From Croceitalea rosinachiae (GTDB lineage Bacteria > Bacteroidota > Bacteroidia > Flavobacteriales > Flavobacteriaceae): a stretch of 64,000 bases of DNA. Below, piece by piece: positions 33,268 through 41,376 of the stretch; position 1 is the first letter of the stretch, and each line of letters opens with the position of its first letter. The notes under the pieces were generated by a model. The model was given only the letters and a program-made list of their open reading frames with translations. It made no database searches and had not been told where the DNA came from. The stretch covers positions 62,001-126,000 of the forward strand of contig NZ_JAVRHR010000001.1 of NCBI RefSeq assembly GCF_031846445.1. The letters run 5' to 3'. The position numbers and the translations under genes were made by a program.

Positions 33268-35589
33268 TTAGTACATCAATTTAAGTGGGAGATTTTGTTC
33301 TACGACGAGTTTTCCCGAGTTTTCAATTACATTATCTGAATGTGAATTGTTCTTGGCACCCCATAGTCTCGCTACCAATTCAACTTTGTTGTTCTGGAAC
33401 TTATTCCCTGAAATATCAACATTGATAATCCCATAGGTGTTGATTAGAACACCGTTTTTCTCTTGGAAGCCACATTGCTTAAAACTACTATTGGTCACTT
33501 TAAGGTTTCCTCCGACCGTAGATTCGTCATAGCCACCCCTATAGTAATCAATTACGTTTTTATTCACATTCTCGAATTGACAATTATCAATGAAAATATT
33601 TTCTGCGTTGTAATCGCCACGATCATCGTTCTCGGCAGACAGCTCAAGACCATTTGCGCAGTTTTTAATAAGAGTAGAATTAAATTTGATATATTCCGAA
33701 AAAGAGTATTTGTATCCTTTCAGCACATAGTCGAAATCTGATATTTCACAGTCATTAACATTCAAATTATACAGGCTGGACATATTGCTTTGTAAACTGG
33801 CAAACGCGTATTGACTATTTGTACCTTTCAGGTTGACACCCTTAAGTATAAGATGCCCTTTAGGGTTCATTTCAAATACCGGGGTTTTTGGAGCCCCTAA
33901 ATATTGAATGGCGACTTTACTATCAGCATCAGCGGACCTAATCATCAACTTTTTATTAATTTTCATTGAAGATTTTAGCTCATATCGGTCAGCTGTTAAA
34001 ATGATGGTATCACCACTTTTTGCATCTTGAATGGCAGTTTCCAATTCGGAAACAGAACCTGCTGCATGCATTTTGGCACTGGCATTATCTACAGATTTTA
34101 GAGCATACCAATCCGGGCCATATTTTGACAAGTCCATAAGATTTGGTTTCTCAACTGAAGTACCAGAAATTGCCCCAACTGAATTCATAGTCATGCGTGA
34201 ATTACCGAATAAATCCTTAGTAATTTGATCAAACTCGAAACCCTGATATAATTCAAATTCTGGTAAATCTCCTGATGATATTAAAATTTTATCTTCTAAC
34301 TCTTTAAGTAAAAATTCCTCCTGTCTAAATCCTGAAGAATATTTTAAGGAACCGCCTTGATTATTTATTAAATTACTTTTAAAGGTTATCCCATCTAATG
34401 AATCATGAGCAATTATGGGCTGCTTATCACTTTTCTCGTTATAAATAAGGTTATTCGCCACAATAGTGCGAATAGGCCTTTCTGATCTTATTTCAGAGGC
34501 GGGCAAGACATCCTTTTGATCTACATTAGACCCTACGCCAAATTGCAATGGGGAAGTACAATTTATCCAAGAGTTGTGCGCCACAACCACATCCGTAACC
34601 TGTATATATCGATTCAAAGGTGATTTTGGAATACCATTCATAACGGCAAGCGGACTCCTAAAAACCTTTCCTTTCAGATTATAGAAGTAATTGTTCATTA
34701 CCCAATGCCCGGTACCTATCAAACGTATTCCACCAATTTGTTCAGAATTATCATCTCCAATAAAATAATTACCATCAACGATACAATAGTTACCATGTCT
34801 TGTAACCAATGAACCCTCGCTTTTATAAAAGACATTATTTCTAAACTCATTGAAATTCGTTTTACTAGAAATGACCTCTACTTCTCCATTGCATCTATCA
34901 AAGAAATTGTTGGCCACTAGGGTATAACTTGGCGCCATAGAAGTATAACTATTACCTATTTGGATAGTCTCTGCACTCGGACCACCTTTAGGAGGTCTTG
35001 GTCCAAAATAATTATTTGTGATTTTATGATAATTCTTGATGCTTCTATTTCCTTCTAAATCAACTCGTACCGTTGGCCCCCTATTAGCTTTACCTTCAAT
35101 ATATGAATGATCTAGTTCATTATACCTTCCTTTAAACTGTACCCAAATATCGGTTTGGTTTCGTTGTCCTTTATTGTAATCCAATACCACACAATTACGA
35201 ACACTTGAGTGATTCGCTACAGTATCTTGGTTAATTGCAAATTCGATAACTGACCGGGTAGGAGAAGAACCTTCGGTAAAATACAAACCATTAACTAATA
35301 GATATTCTCCACCAAGTTTCAGATCTGATTTTCCTTTAATGATTACTTCGCCAGCGGTTTCTGCCTTTAGTGTAATCGGGTTTTTATCATTCCCATAACC
35401 TATGAATCGAATTTCAACATCAGTCCAATCACCATTTGCCATAACAATTTCATCTCCTGGAGCTGCATTTTTAATGGCGGCATTCAATTCAGTGATATTT
35501 TTAACATAAGTGCTTTTTTTAGTGGGATTTTCCCCACAGGAAAGCAATAACAAAGCAGCACCTATAACCAATAAACCTTTTTTTATCAT
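33268..35589 (-). CDS. PL6 alginate lyase (chondroitinase-B-like)
   Basis: 773 aa. Lipobox LLLSC. A two-part beta-helix protein: the N-terminal helix (about residues 30-390) has the PL6 active site, with Lys243 in ISSKTNFNEF and Arg264 in LVTRHGNYC, and RGPTVRVDLEG near 170-180. The C-terminal helix (about 510-770) has no catalytic motif. Family members attack alginate, often poly-MG or poly-G, by beta-elimination. First gene of the operon PL6-PL7-PL7-SDR-PL17-kdgF, transcribed from the divergent promoter with GntR site C. Confidence 0.92.
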   Translation of the reverse strand: MIKKGLLVIGAALLLLSCGENPTKKSTYVKNITELNAAIKNAAPGDEIVMANGDWTDVEIRFIGYGNDKNPITLKAETAGEVIIKGKSDLKLGGEYLLVNGLYFTEGSSPTRSVIEFAINQDTVANHSSVRNCVVLDYNKGQRNQTDIWVQFKGRYNELDHSYIEGKANRGPTVRVDLEGNRSIKNYHKITNNYFGPRPPKGGPSAETIQIGNSYTSMAPSYTLVANNFFDRCNGEVEVISSKTNFNEFRNNVFYKSEGSLVTRHGNYCIVDGNYFIGDDNSEQIGGIRLIGTGHWVMNNYFYNLKGKVFRSPLAVMNGIPKSPLNRYIQVTDVVVAHNSWINCTSPLQFGVGSNVDQKDVLPASEIRSERPIRTIVANNLIYNEKSDKQPIIAHDSLDGITFKSNLINNQGGSLKYSSGFRQEEFLLKELEDKILISSGDLPEFELYQGFEFDQITKDLFGNSRMTMNSVGAISGTSVEKPNLMDLSKYGPDWYALKSVDNASAKMHAAGSVSELETAIQDAKSGDTIILTADRYELKSSMKINKKLMIRSADADSKVAIQYLGAPKTPVFEMNPKGHLILKGVNLKGTNSQYAFASLQSNMSSLYNLNVNDCEISDFDYVLKGYKYSFSEYIKFNSTLIKNCANGLELSAENDDRGDYNAENIFIDNCQFENVNKNVIDYYRGGYDESTVGGNLKVTNSSFKQCGFQEKNGVLINTYGIINVDISGNKFQNNKVELVARLWGAKNNSHSDNVIENSGKLVVEQNLPLKLMY

Positions 35590-35675
35590 TTTAGTTTTTT
35601 ATGTGAATCAAGTGGACACCAAGTAGAAGAAAACCGAACAAGACTTAATCATTTCTCAAGTTTTGGTTTCTTTTT

Positions 35676-35732
35676 ATAAATTGGTTAACCAATTTGGTTT
35701 ACCAAAAATACATATATTTGTCATACACGCAA
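35676..35732 (-). promoter_or_regulatory. GntR operator site C and leftward PL6-operon promoter
   Basis: Units phased at 13 bp: ATAAATTGGT (35676-35685), ACCAATTTGGT (35688-35698) and half unit ACCAAAAATA (35701-35710). On the minus strand the last unit contains TATTTTTG (35703-35710), a -7 element, and a TTG -33 element lies at 35730-35732 with 19-bp spacing. The regulator would block RNA polymerase for the PL6 operon directly. Confidence 0.75.
35693..35720 (+). promoter_or_regulatory. Rightward promoter of the TIM-barrel/RraA operon
   Basis: TATATTTG (35713-35720) is a perfect -7 element on the plus strand, with TTTG at 35693-35696 (16-bp spacer) inside the GntR operator. The same operator can therefore govern both divergent operons. 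Confidence 0.65.
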
Positions 35733-35779
35733 TTTTTTAACATAAAAACCACTGACTAGATAGCAATCCATACTTGAAT

Positions 35780-36748
35780 ATGCAAGAAACTAAAAAAGTC
35801 ATTACAAGAAGAAATTTTACCAAATTATCGGCCACAGCTATTGGTAGTATACCATTAATGTCATTTAGTAGTTCTTTTTTTGATATTCATATAAAACCAA
35901 AAGACGACCTCACTATTAGTTTGTTTTCAAAACATCTTCAATTTCTTGATTATAACGAGATGGCGGCCGCAGCTGCTGAAATGGGATTTGACGGGTTGGA
36001 TTTAACGGTTAGGCCCAAAGGTCATGTTTTACCAGAAAGAGTAACCGATGATTTACCACGGGCGGCTAGTGCACTAAAAAAATATGGAATCAACCCTGGG
36101 ATGATGACGACAAATATCTGGGATGCGAAAAATTTAGAACAAAAAAAAGTTTTAGAAACAGCAAGTGAGCTAGGCCTCACTCATTATCGTACGGGATGGC
36201 TTAAATATCCCGAGGATAGGTCTATTTCAGAAAGTCAAAAACTATACGGAAATCAGTTCAAAAATCTGGAGGTTCTCAACAAAAAACTAGGATTAATTGG
36301 CTGTTATCAAAATCATGCTGGAAATCATGTAGGTGCACCTATTTGGGATTTGCCATCTATTCTGTCCGCTACCAATAACGAAAACGTAGGTTGTCAATAC
36401 GATATTAGGCATGCTGTAGTAGAAGGTGGAAGCAGTTGGGAATTAGGATTACGACTGATAAAACCTTTTATTAAATCCTTAGTTATCAAAGATTTCAAAT
36501 GGGGTATCGTTGATGGAAAATGGAAACCCATAAATACTCCTTTGGGAGAAGGAATGGTCGATTTTAAGAGCTATTTCGCTTTGCTAAAGAAGTACGAAAT
36601 CAATGTACCGGTATCCTTGCATTTGGAATATGATTTGGGTGGTGCGGAACACGGAGATTCTAAAATTACAATCAGTGAAAAGGAAGTTTTTGCTAAAATG
36701 AAAAAGGACTTGAATTTCTTGAGACAAACTTGGCGCAACGCACAATAA
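35780..36748 (+). CDS. Sugar phosphate isomerase/epimerase-like TIM-barrel protein with Tat-like signal
   Basis: 322 aa from the ATG at 35780 (an in-frame TTG at 35774 is less likely). The N-terminus ITRRNFTKLSATAIGSIP looks like a twin-arginine signal, so the protein is probably exported folded. The AP-endonuclease-2/xylose-isomerase-like barrel follows: DGLDLTVRPKGHV, then YQNHAGNHVG, QYDIRHAVVEGG, and a late LHLEYDLGG, which supply the usual His/Glu/Asp metal ligands. Reaction unknown. It is paired with the rraA-like gene and shares the GntR operator with the PL6 operon. Confidence 0.8.
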   Translation: MQETKKVITRRNFTKLSATAIGSIPLMSFSSSFFDIHIKPKDDLTISLFSKHLQFLDYNEMAAAAAEMGFDGLDLTVRPKGHVLPERVTDDLPRAASALKKYGINPGMMTTNIWDAKNLEQKKVLETASELGLTHYRTGWLKYPEDRSISESQKLYGNQFKNLEVLNKKLGLIGCYQNHAGNHVGAPIWDLPSILSATNNENVGCQYDIRHAVVEGGSSWELGLRLIKPFIKSLVIKDFKWGIVDGKWKPINTPLGEGMVDFKSYFALLKKYEINVPVSLHLEYDLGGAEHGDSKITISEKEVFAKMKKDLNFLRQTWRNAQ

Positions 36749-36759
36749 AAACCATTACA

Positions 36760-37473
36760 ATGTCTTCACTATCAAATACCATAAGGTCAAAATTAAGAGG
36801 AATTAGCACTGCAACTGTTGCCACTTACCTATTCAAAAAAGGATTAAAAAATCAGTTTATTCAAGGTGTGGTTCCTCTTAAAAAAGGAAAGCCAACTATG
36901 GTCGGTGAAGCTTTTACACTGCGCTATATTCCAGCAAGAGAAGATTTGAATCCTATTTCCGTTTTTAAGGACCCCAAACACCTTCAACGCTTTGCCGTAG
37001 AAGAATGCCCAAAAGAAAGTGTACTTATCATTGATAGTCGCAAAGATGCCAGAGCAGCTTCCGCTGGTTCTATCTTGGCAACCAGACTGATGAAACGAGG
37101 GGTAGCCGGTATCGTGACTGATGGAGGTTTTCGCGATTCGGCTGAAATAGCCAATTTAGATTTGCCCTCATACCACAATAGGCCCTCTGCACCCACAAAT
37201 TTGACATTGCACCAGGCCATTGCCGTCAATGAACCCATAGGGTGTGGAGATGTTGCTGTATTTCCAGGTGATGTTATACTTGGAGATGACGATGGGGTCA
37301 TGGTAATACCTCAGCATCTTGTAAAAGAAGTTACAGAAGAATGCCTAAAAATGACTGAATACGAAAACTTCGTGCTAGACAAAGTGAATCAAGGGGATTC
37401 TGTTATTGGTCTATACCCTTTAACCAATGAAAAGTATTTAAAAGAGTTTAAAAGCTGGAAATCAAAGAACTAG
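36760..37473 (+). CDS. RraA-like protein (hydroxy-oxo-acid aldolase family)
   Basis: 237 aa; the ATG at 36760, 11 bp after the TIM-barrel gene, is the start. RraA/HMG-aldolase fold: DSRKDARAASAGSILATRL, GVAGIVTDGGFRD with the Arg/Asp pair of the aldolase active site, and DDDGVMVIP, which holds the metal-ligand region. Members that are enzymes cleave 4-hydroxy-2-oxo acids to pyruvate; others bind RNase E, an unlikely role here. The link to alginate regulation suggests cleavage of a uronate-derived oxo acid, which is inference. Confidence 0.82.
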   Translation: MSSLSNTIRSKLRGISTATVATYLFKKGLKNQFIQGVVPLKKGKPTMVGEAFTLRYIPAREDLNPISVFKDPKHLQRFAVEECPKESVLIIDSRKDARAASAGSILATRLMKRGVAGIVTDGGFRDSAEIANLDLPSYHNRPSAPTNLTLHQAIAVNEPIGCGDVAVFPGDVILGDDDGVMVIPQHLVKEVTEECLKMTEYENFVLDKVNQGDSVIGLYPLTNEKYLKEFKSWKSKN

Positions 37474-37676
37474 TAGAAGACTTAATTGTTGTTCCCATAG
37501 ATCCACAACCTTTTTTGATTTTGTTTTTCAATGATACAAGTATTGAATTGTTTAATAACTACAAGCACAATTAAGACTAATTGAGCGTTCTAAAAAGCAT
37601 TGATTTAAGGGTAATTAAGGCCTTCAAAAGCCAATTCAAGAAAATCTTGGACACCTAGCAACAGCTTTAAATTAAT

Positions 37677-37684
37677 TAAATTTG
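37677..37684 (+). promoter_or_regulatory. -7 element of the AraC gene
   Basis: TAAATTTG fits TAnnTTTG and ends 24 bp before the ATG at 37709. No clear -33 element is visible at the expected spacing. Confidence 0.45.
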
Positions 37685-37708
37685 CATTAAGTGAACTAAG
37701 AAAAAATA

Positions 37709-38833
37709 ATGAACCTAGATCTTACCACTACTTTGATTTTTTTTGGTCTTCTTCAAAGTACGATTATGATATTTCTAATCATTAAGAATAGGAACTGGAA
37801 ATTAGTTCAGAATAAATTGTTGATTTCACTTTTACTTGTAATTGGACTATCGCTAGTACCAACTTTTTTGGGTCGTTCCGGGTTTGTTGCGCAGTATGAC
37901 TACCTTAGGTTTATTCCTTTTAATCTAGTTATTTTTGTTTTCCCATTACTATTTCTTTATTTCAAGGCCATATATAATTCTACATTTCGACTTAACTATC
38001 AAAATAGTTTTCATTTGATAATACCGATGATTTTCTGGTTGTATTACTGGTTCATATGGTTGGGAAGTCTAACAATTATTCCTGAAAGAAAGGCGAGTTG
38101 GGTCTTAGAAATGGGATATTTTAAAGTTCAATTTGTCCATGATGTAATATTGTTATTATTATTATGTACTTACTCCTTACTTTCCCTGATCGAATTAAGA
38201 GAAAAGAAAGGTCTAAATGGTAAATATAATTACACCAAATGGGTCAAATATTTAATAATCTTCTTGTTCTTTGGTGTTGCACTTGAACTAACTTCAGCTC
38301 TTTTAGGTAAAATCTATGGGTATTGGAAAAGTTCACCTTTAGATATATGGTTAGGTTTTTCACTCACTATGATTGTTAAGATATATAATGCTGTTCTTAT
38401 CTATGTTATTTCTTTATTGGGCTACTTGTCATATTCAACTTTTAAGAGCTCTAGAAAAATTATTGACAAAAATGTTCTGAATAAAAAACTGCAGGATATT
38501 TTAGAAAAAATGGAAATTGAAAAGCCCTATTTGAATTCAGATTTTTCTCTTGCATCTTTTGCGAAACAATTACAGACCAACCCCAGCGTATTATCAAATT
38601 TACTTAACAATCATCTAAATATATCGTTCAACGATTTCACAAACAAATATAGAATAGCAGAAGTAAAAGATAAGCTCAAAGCTGGATTACAGAATAGTCT
38701 TACCCTAGAGTCTATTGCCAAAGATTCTGGTTTCAAGTCTAAAACTACCTTTTATCGAGCTTTTCATAGACATACTTCTCAAACTCCAAAAGGATATTTA
38801 AATCAAATTTCAAAAAACAAAAAAGTTTCATAA
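37709..38833 (+). CDS. AraC family regulator with membrane-spanning N-terminus
   Basis: 374 aa. The first 250 residues form about seven hydrophobic helices with WYYWFIWLG-type aromatic loops, and the C-terminal 100 residues form an AraC DNA-binding domain: FSLASFAKQLQTNPSVLSNLL (first HTH, its core SLASFAKQLQTNPSVLSNLL) and LESIAKDSGFKSKTTFYRAF (second HTH). Such membrane AraC proteins are common in Flavobacteriia and are thought to sense an envelope signal. It precedes the LRR gene by 82 bp and may control it; no link to alginate genes is seen. Confidence 0.88.
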   Translation: MNLDLTTTLIFFGLLQSTIMIFLIIKNRNWKLVQNKLLISLLLVIGLSLVPTFLGRSGFVAQYDYLRFIPFNLVIFVFPLLFLYFKAIYNSTFRLNYQNSFHLIIPMIFWLYYWFIWLGSLTIIPERKASWVLEMGYFKVQFVHDVILLLLLCTYSLLSLIELREKKGLNGKYNYTKWVKYLIIFLFFGVALELTSALLGKIYGYWKSSPLDIWLGFSLTMIVKIYNAVLIYVISLLGYLSYSTFKSSRKIIDKNVLNKKLQDILEKMEIEKPYLNSDFSLASFAKQLQTNPSVLSNLLNNHLNISFNDFTNKYRIAEVKDKLKAGLQNSLTLESIAKDSGFKSKTTFYRAFHRHTSQTPKGYLNQISKNKKVS

Positions 38834-38915
38834 CATGATATGAACCTTTTTTGGCTGAAATTTCTCCATTTAAGTCAATAGAGTTATTGATTTTTGATGC
38901 AATAATTTATTTCTT

Positions 38916-40112
38916 ATGGACTTTTTAAAAATAATAGTATCATCATTATTGCTAGGTTTTGTAACATTGGTTCATTCCCAAACCGATGACGAAAAAATTG
39001 TAATCCAAGACTTTTATTTGGAACGTGCGATTAGAGAGCATTTTGACAAACCTACAGGTGAGTTGACAAAGTTAGATTTAGAATTATTGACTCGCTTTGT
39101 AGTTGCGGGTCAGGGAGTCACCTCTTTAAAGGGACTGGAATACGCCAAAAACCTTACTTCCTTAAGGTTAGACAACAACAATATTAGCGATTTAGAGCCA
39201 TTGGCAGGCTTAACCAAACTCAAGAACCTGGTTATTAATGGCAATAAAATAGAATCATTACATGCGATTGAGAACCTCGTCGACCTTGAGACTCTTCTTT
39301 TTGATAGAAACCTCCTAACAGATATTGGTCCATTATCTAAGTTAAATAAGCTCAGAAGTATCTCAGGGAATTTCAATAAGATTAAAAGAATAGACGTTGC
39401 AAAAAACTGGACGGAGCTCACACATTTTAATTTGGCATTTAATGAATTGGAAAGCATAGAGCCATTAAAAGAGTTGACCAAACTAAAAGGAATTTGGATT
39501 CCTGATAATCATGTAACCAACATAGAAGCAGTGATGGAATTAAAAGCACTTGAAATATTGATATTGGAAAAGAACCCTATTTCTGATATTAAAGCAATGA
39601 GTGGACTTAATCAACTTATTCAAGTAAACTTAATGGATACTAAGGTTAAAGATTTTAGTCCTTTGTCAAACTTAAAAAATATAGGCGTACTGGTACTTCG
39701 AAATAATAATATAGGCGATTTGGGCTTTCTTAAAAACCTGACTAATATTGAATGGCTCGATTTAAGGGAAAATAAAATTGAAAGCATCGAGGTTTTAAAA
39801 AATCTGAATAAACTTAAAAAACTGTTTTTATCAGGAAATCGAATCAAGTCCATCGTCCCCTTAGCACGTATGGAACAATTAAGATGGGTCTTGTTGGCGC
39901 ATAACCAGATTGATAATTTATGGCCACTTTATAGTTTGAGGAGCTTGACCGATCTCTCATTTCATAATAACCGCTTAAAATCTTCAGAATCCTTGGTTGC
40001 TATGAATAGCAAGATCATAAAAAAGCTAGATACAGAAGGTAAGTATGTTGCGGCAGCTAACAAAAAGGTAAATTCTATTTACAGTCTTGAACCTAGCAGA
40101 AAACTTCAATAG
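38916..40112 (+). CDS. Leucine-rich-repeat exported protein (internalin-like repeats)
   Basis: 398 aa. Signal peptide LLLGFVTLVHSQ, a short cap, then about 12 LRRs of 21-22 residues with the SDS22/internalin pattern, for example LTSLRLDNNNISDLEPLAGL, LKNLVINGNKIESLHAIENL and IEWLDLRENKIESIEVLKNL. No anchor, sorting domain or enzyme domain is visible. Such repeats bind proteins; the partner is unknown. Single gene behind the AraC gene. Confidence 0.85.
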   Translation: MDFLKIIVSSLLLGFVTLVHSQTDDEKIVIQDFYLERAIREHFDKPTGELTKLDLELLTRFVVAGQGVTSLKGLEYAKNLTSLRLDNNNISDLEPLAGLTKLKNLVINGNKIESLHAIENLVDLETLLFDRNLLTDIGPLSKLNKLRSISGNFNKIKRIDVAKNWTELTHFNLAFNELESIEPLKELTKLKGIWIPDNHVTNIEAVMELKALEILILEKNPISDIKAMSGLNQLIQVNLMDTKVKDFSPLSNLKNIGVLVLRNNNIGDLGFLKNLTNIEWLDLRENKIESIEVLKNLNKLKKLFLSGNRIKSIVPLARMEQLRWVLLAHNQIDNLWPLYSLRSLTDLSFHNNRLKSSESLVAMNSKIIKKLDTEGKYVAAANKKVNSIYSLEPSRKLQ

Positions 40113-40381
40113 TTCTGAAAGCTTTTAAAAACAATGACCGATATTTTGACAATGTAATTCTATATCATTATGGAGGGAGACCCTATGAGGGCAAAAGGGT
40201 AGAATAAGTTTATAGTACTATATATAGCCCTCGGAATTAATAGAGTATCGATTTAAAAATGCTGGTCAACAGGCAACTACCTTGGAAATATTTCATACAG
40301 CTCATAATCAACAAGAAATAGGCACCGAATTACTCACCGAATAGTGTGTTTTACATGAAATCAAACGATATTTCTTAAAAC
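40113..40381. other. Gene-free stretch with a possible gene remnant
   Basis: No complete gene is seen between the LRR gene and the tRNA terminator. On the plus strand a 37-codon stretch without start (about 40218-40344, ending with TAG) reads like protein, with EYRFKNAGQQ and LEIFHTAHNQQEIGTELL. The last part faintly resembles the small YjdJ-type GNAT proteins, so it may be a decayed gene end. Low confidence. Confidence 0.25.
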
Positions 40382-40417
40382 AAAAAAGTCCGTAAATTAT
40401 TAATTTACAGACTTTTT
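40382..40417 (-). terminator. Terminator after tRNA-Arg
   Basis: AAAAAGTCCGTAAAT and ATTTACAGACTTTTT form a 15-bp stem with one mismatch and a TATTA loop. On the minus strand it is followed by a U-rich run, so it ends the tRNA/GIY-YIG transcript. Being symmetrical, it may also stop rightward transcription. Confidence 0.75.
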
Positions 40418-40439
40418 GAATTTACTTGATAAGTATAAG

Positions 40440-40513
40440 TGACCACGGAGGGATTCAAACCCCCGACCGCTGGAGCCGAAATCCAGTGCTCTATTCAGCT
40501 GAGCTACGTGGCC
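40440..40513 (-). tRNA. tRNA-Arg (anticodon TCG)
   Basis: 74 nt, complete cloverleaf on the minus strand. Acceptor stem GGCCACG/CGTGGTC with one G-U pair, D arm AGCTC...GAGC, anticodon stem CTGGA/TCCAG with loop TTTCGGC giving anticodon TCG, and T loop GTTTGAATC. The discriminator is A and the CCA end is not encoded. The 5' 23 nt also encode the last codons and stop of the GIY-YIG gene. Confidence 0.92.
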
Positions 40514-40757
40514 ATTGTTTTATCAATTCTTTTAATTGTTCTCTCCCAATTCCTGATTTATAATATTTCTCTTTCTCTAACGCCTCTTTTAAATCGTCAA
40601 CTTTTTCTACATAAACCAATTGCCATGGACGGTAACCCTTGGTCGACTTGGTCTTTCCTTCATTATGCCATTTTAATCGCTGGTCAACGTCTTGTGAAAC
40701 ACCTTTATAAATCCGCCCATCTTTTTTACTCGCTATTGCATAAAAATAATAACACAT
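40491..40757 (-). CDS. Small GIY-YIG nuclease overlapping tRNA-Arg
   Basis: 88 aa single-domain GIY-YIG protein. The two motif tyrosines are in FYAIAS (Tyr6) and RIYKGVS (Tyr17), followed by Arg27 and His31 in DQRLKWHN and the catalytic Glu near 63 in EALEKEKYYKSG, so the active site appears complete. The final residues PRSSAE and the stop TAG are encoded by the 5' end of the tRNA gene; the stop lies in the D loop sequence. Just upstream lies a broken second copy of the same tRNA 5' end. Likely part of a tRNA-associated mobile or domesticated cassette. Confidence 0.85.
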   Translation of the reverse strand: MCYYFYAIASKKDGRIYKGVSQDVDQRLKWHNEGKTKSTKGYRPWQLVYVEKVDDLKEALEKEKYYKSGIGREQLKELIKQWPRSSAE

Positions 40758-40765
40758 TTCTTAAA

Positions 40766-40814
40766 AGTGCTCCCTGCCTGCCGGCAGGCAGGTATTCAGC
40801 TGAGCTACTTGGCC
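40766..40814 (-). pseudogene. tRNA-Arg 5' fragment interrupted by a palindrome
   Basis: Minus-strand GGCCAAGTAGCTCAGCTGAA plus TA (40793-40814) repeats the first 22 nt of the tRNA-Arg with one change (A for C at position 6). The next 7 nt of the tRNA, GAGCACT, are found at 40766-40772, separated by a 20-bp palindrome. Without the palindrome, 28 of 29 nt match. The anticodon and T arms are missing, so it is not a functional tRNA. Confidence 0.8.
40773..40792. repeat. Perfect 20-bp GC-rich palindrome
   Basis: CCTGCCTGCCGGCAGGCAGG is a perfect inverted repeat and far richer in GC than its surroundings. It sits exactly between nt 22 and 23 of the tRNA fragment, as if inserted there. I recall such palindromes scattered in other bacterial genomes, but this could not be checked. 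Confidence 0.75.
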
Positions 40815-40822
40815 TTAAATAC

Positions 40823-41275
40823 TTATGAACTTAATTTATTTTTGACAATAGAGGAAATAGTCTTGCCATCAGCTTGACCAGCCAATTCTTTAGAAACCAC
40901 ACCCATTACTTTGCCCATATCCTTCATGCCTGATGCCCCTGTACTTTCAATAGTTTGTACCACTACTTTTTCAATTTCTTCTTCTGTTAATTGTTCTGGC
41001 AAAAACTTTTCGATTATAGCGACTTGAGCCAATTCTGGTTCAGCTAAATCAGCCCTACCTTGTTCTGTAAAAATAGCGGCACTATCTTTACGCTGCTTTA
41101 CTAATTTTTGAACTAATTTAACCTCATCGTCCTCCGAAAGATTACCACCAGCTCCTTTATCCGTTTGCGCTAATAATATTGCAGATTTAATCGCTCTCAA
41201 TGATTCTAAAGCCACAGCGTCCTTAGCTTTCATTGCAGCTTTCATTTCAGTCATTATTTTTTCTTGCAAACTCAT
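40823..41275 (-). CDS. yqeY: GatB/YqeY domain-containing protein
   Basis: 150 aa, the usual size. MSLQEKIMTEMKAAMKAKDA at the start and the C-terminal GQADGKTISSIVKNKL are typical of YqeY. The fold resembles the tail domain of the GatB amidotransferase subunit; the function is not settled, a role in tRNA or amidation quality being assumed. Single gene, with its own -7 element, downstream of the ftsZ terminator. Confidence 0.92.
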   Translation of the reverse strand: MSLQEKIMTEMKAAMKAKDAVALESLRAIKSAILLAQTDKGAGGNLSEDDEVKLVQKLVKQRKDSAAIFTEQGRADLAEPELAQVAIIEKFLPEQLTEEEIEKVVVQTIESTGASGMKDMGKVMGVVSKELAGQADGKTISSIVKNKLSS

Positions 41276-41295
41276 TTTCTACCGTTTTAGGGGTG

Positions 41296-41303
41296 CAAAG
41301 ATA
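41296..41303 (-). promoter_or_regulatory. -7 element of yqeY
   Basis: Minus-strand TATCTTTG (TAnnTTTG) lies 20 bp before the yqeY ATG. It sits directly beside the preceding terminator hairpin, so termination of the ftsZ transcript and yqeY initiation are adjacent. Confidence 0.55.
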
Positions 41304-41341
41304 AAAAAATAAACCCGAAAGTTTTAAGACCTTCGGGTTTA
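41302..41341 (-). terminator. Terminator of the dcw operon after ftsZ
   Basis: AAACCCGAA (41311-41319) pairs with TTCGGGTTT (41332-41340), with a 12-nt loop. On the minus strand the stem is followed by ATTTTTTTATC, a good U-tract. It lies about 35 bp past the ftsZ stop and so ends the division cluster. Confidence 0.85.
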
Positions 41342-41376
41342 CAAGCTTCATAAGAAGTGAAGCGAATTAAACACTA

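Noticed and set aside
40766..40814. Second tRNA gene
   Set aside because: Only the acceptor 5' strand and part of the D arm exist; anticodon arm, T arm and 3' acceptor are missing, and a palindrome interrupts it.
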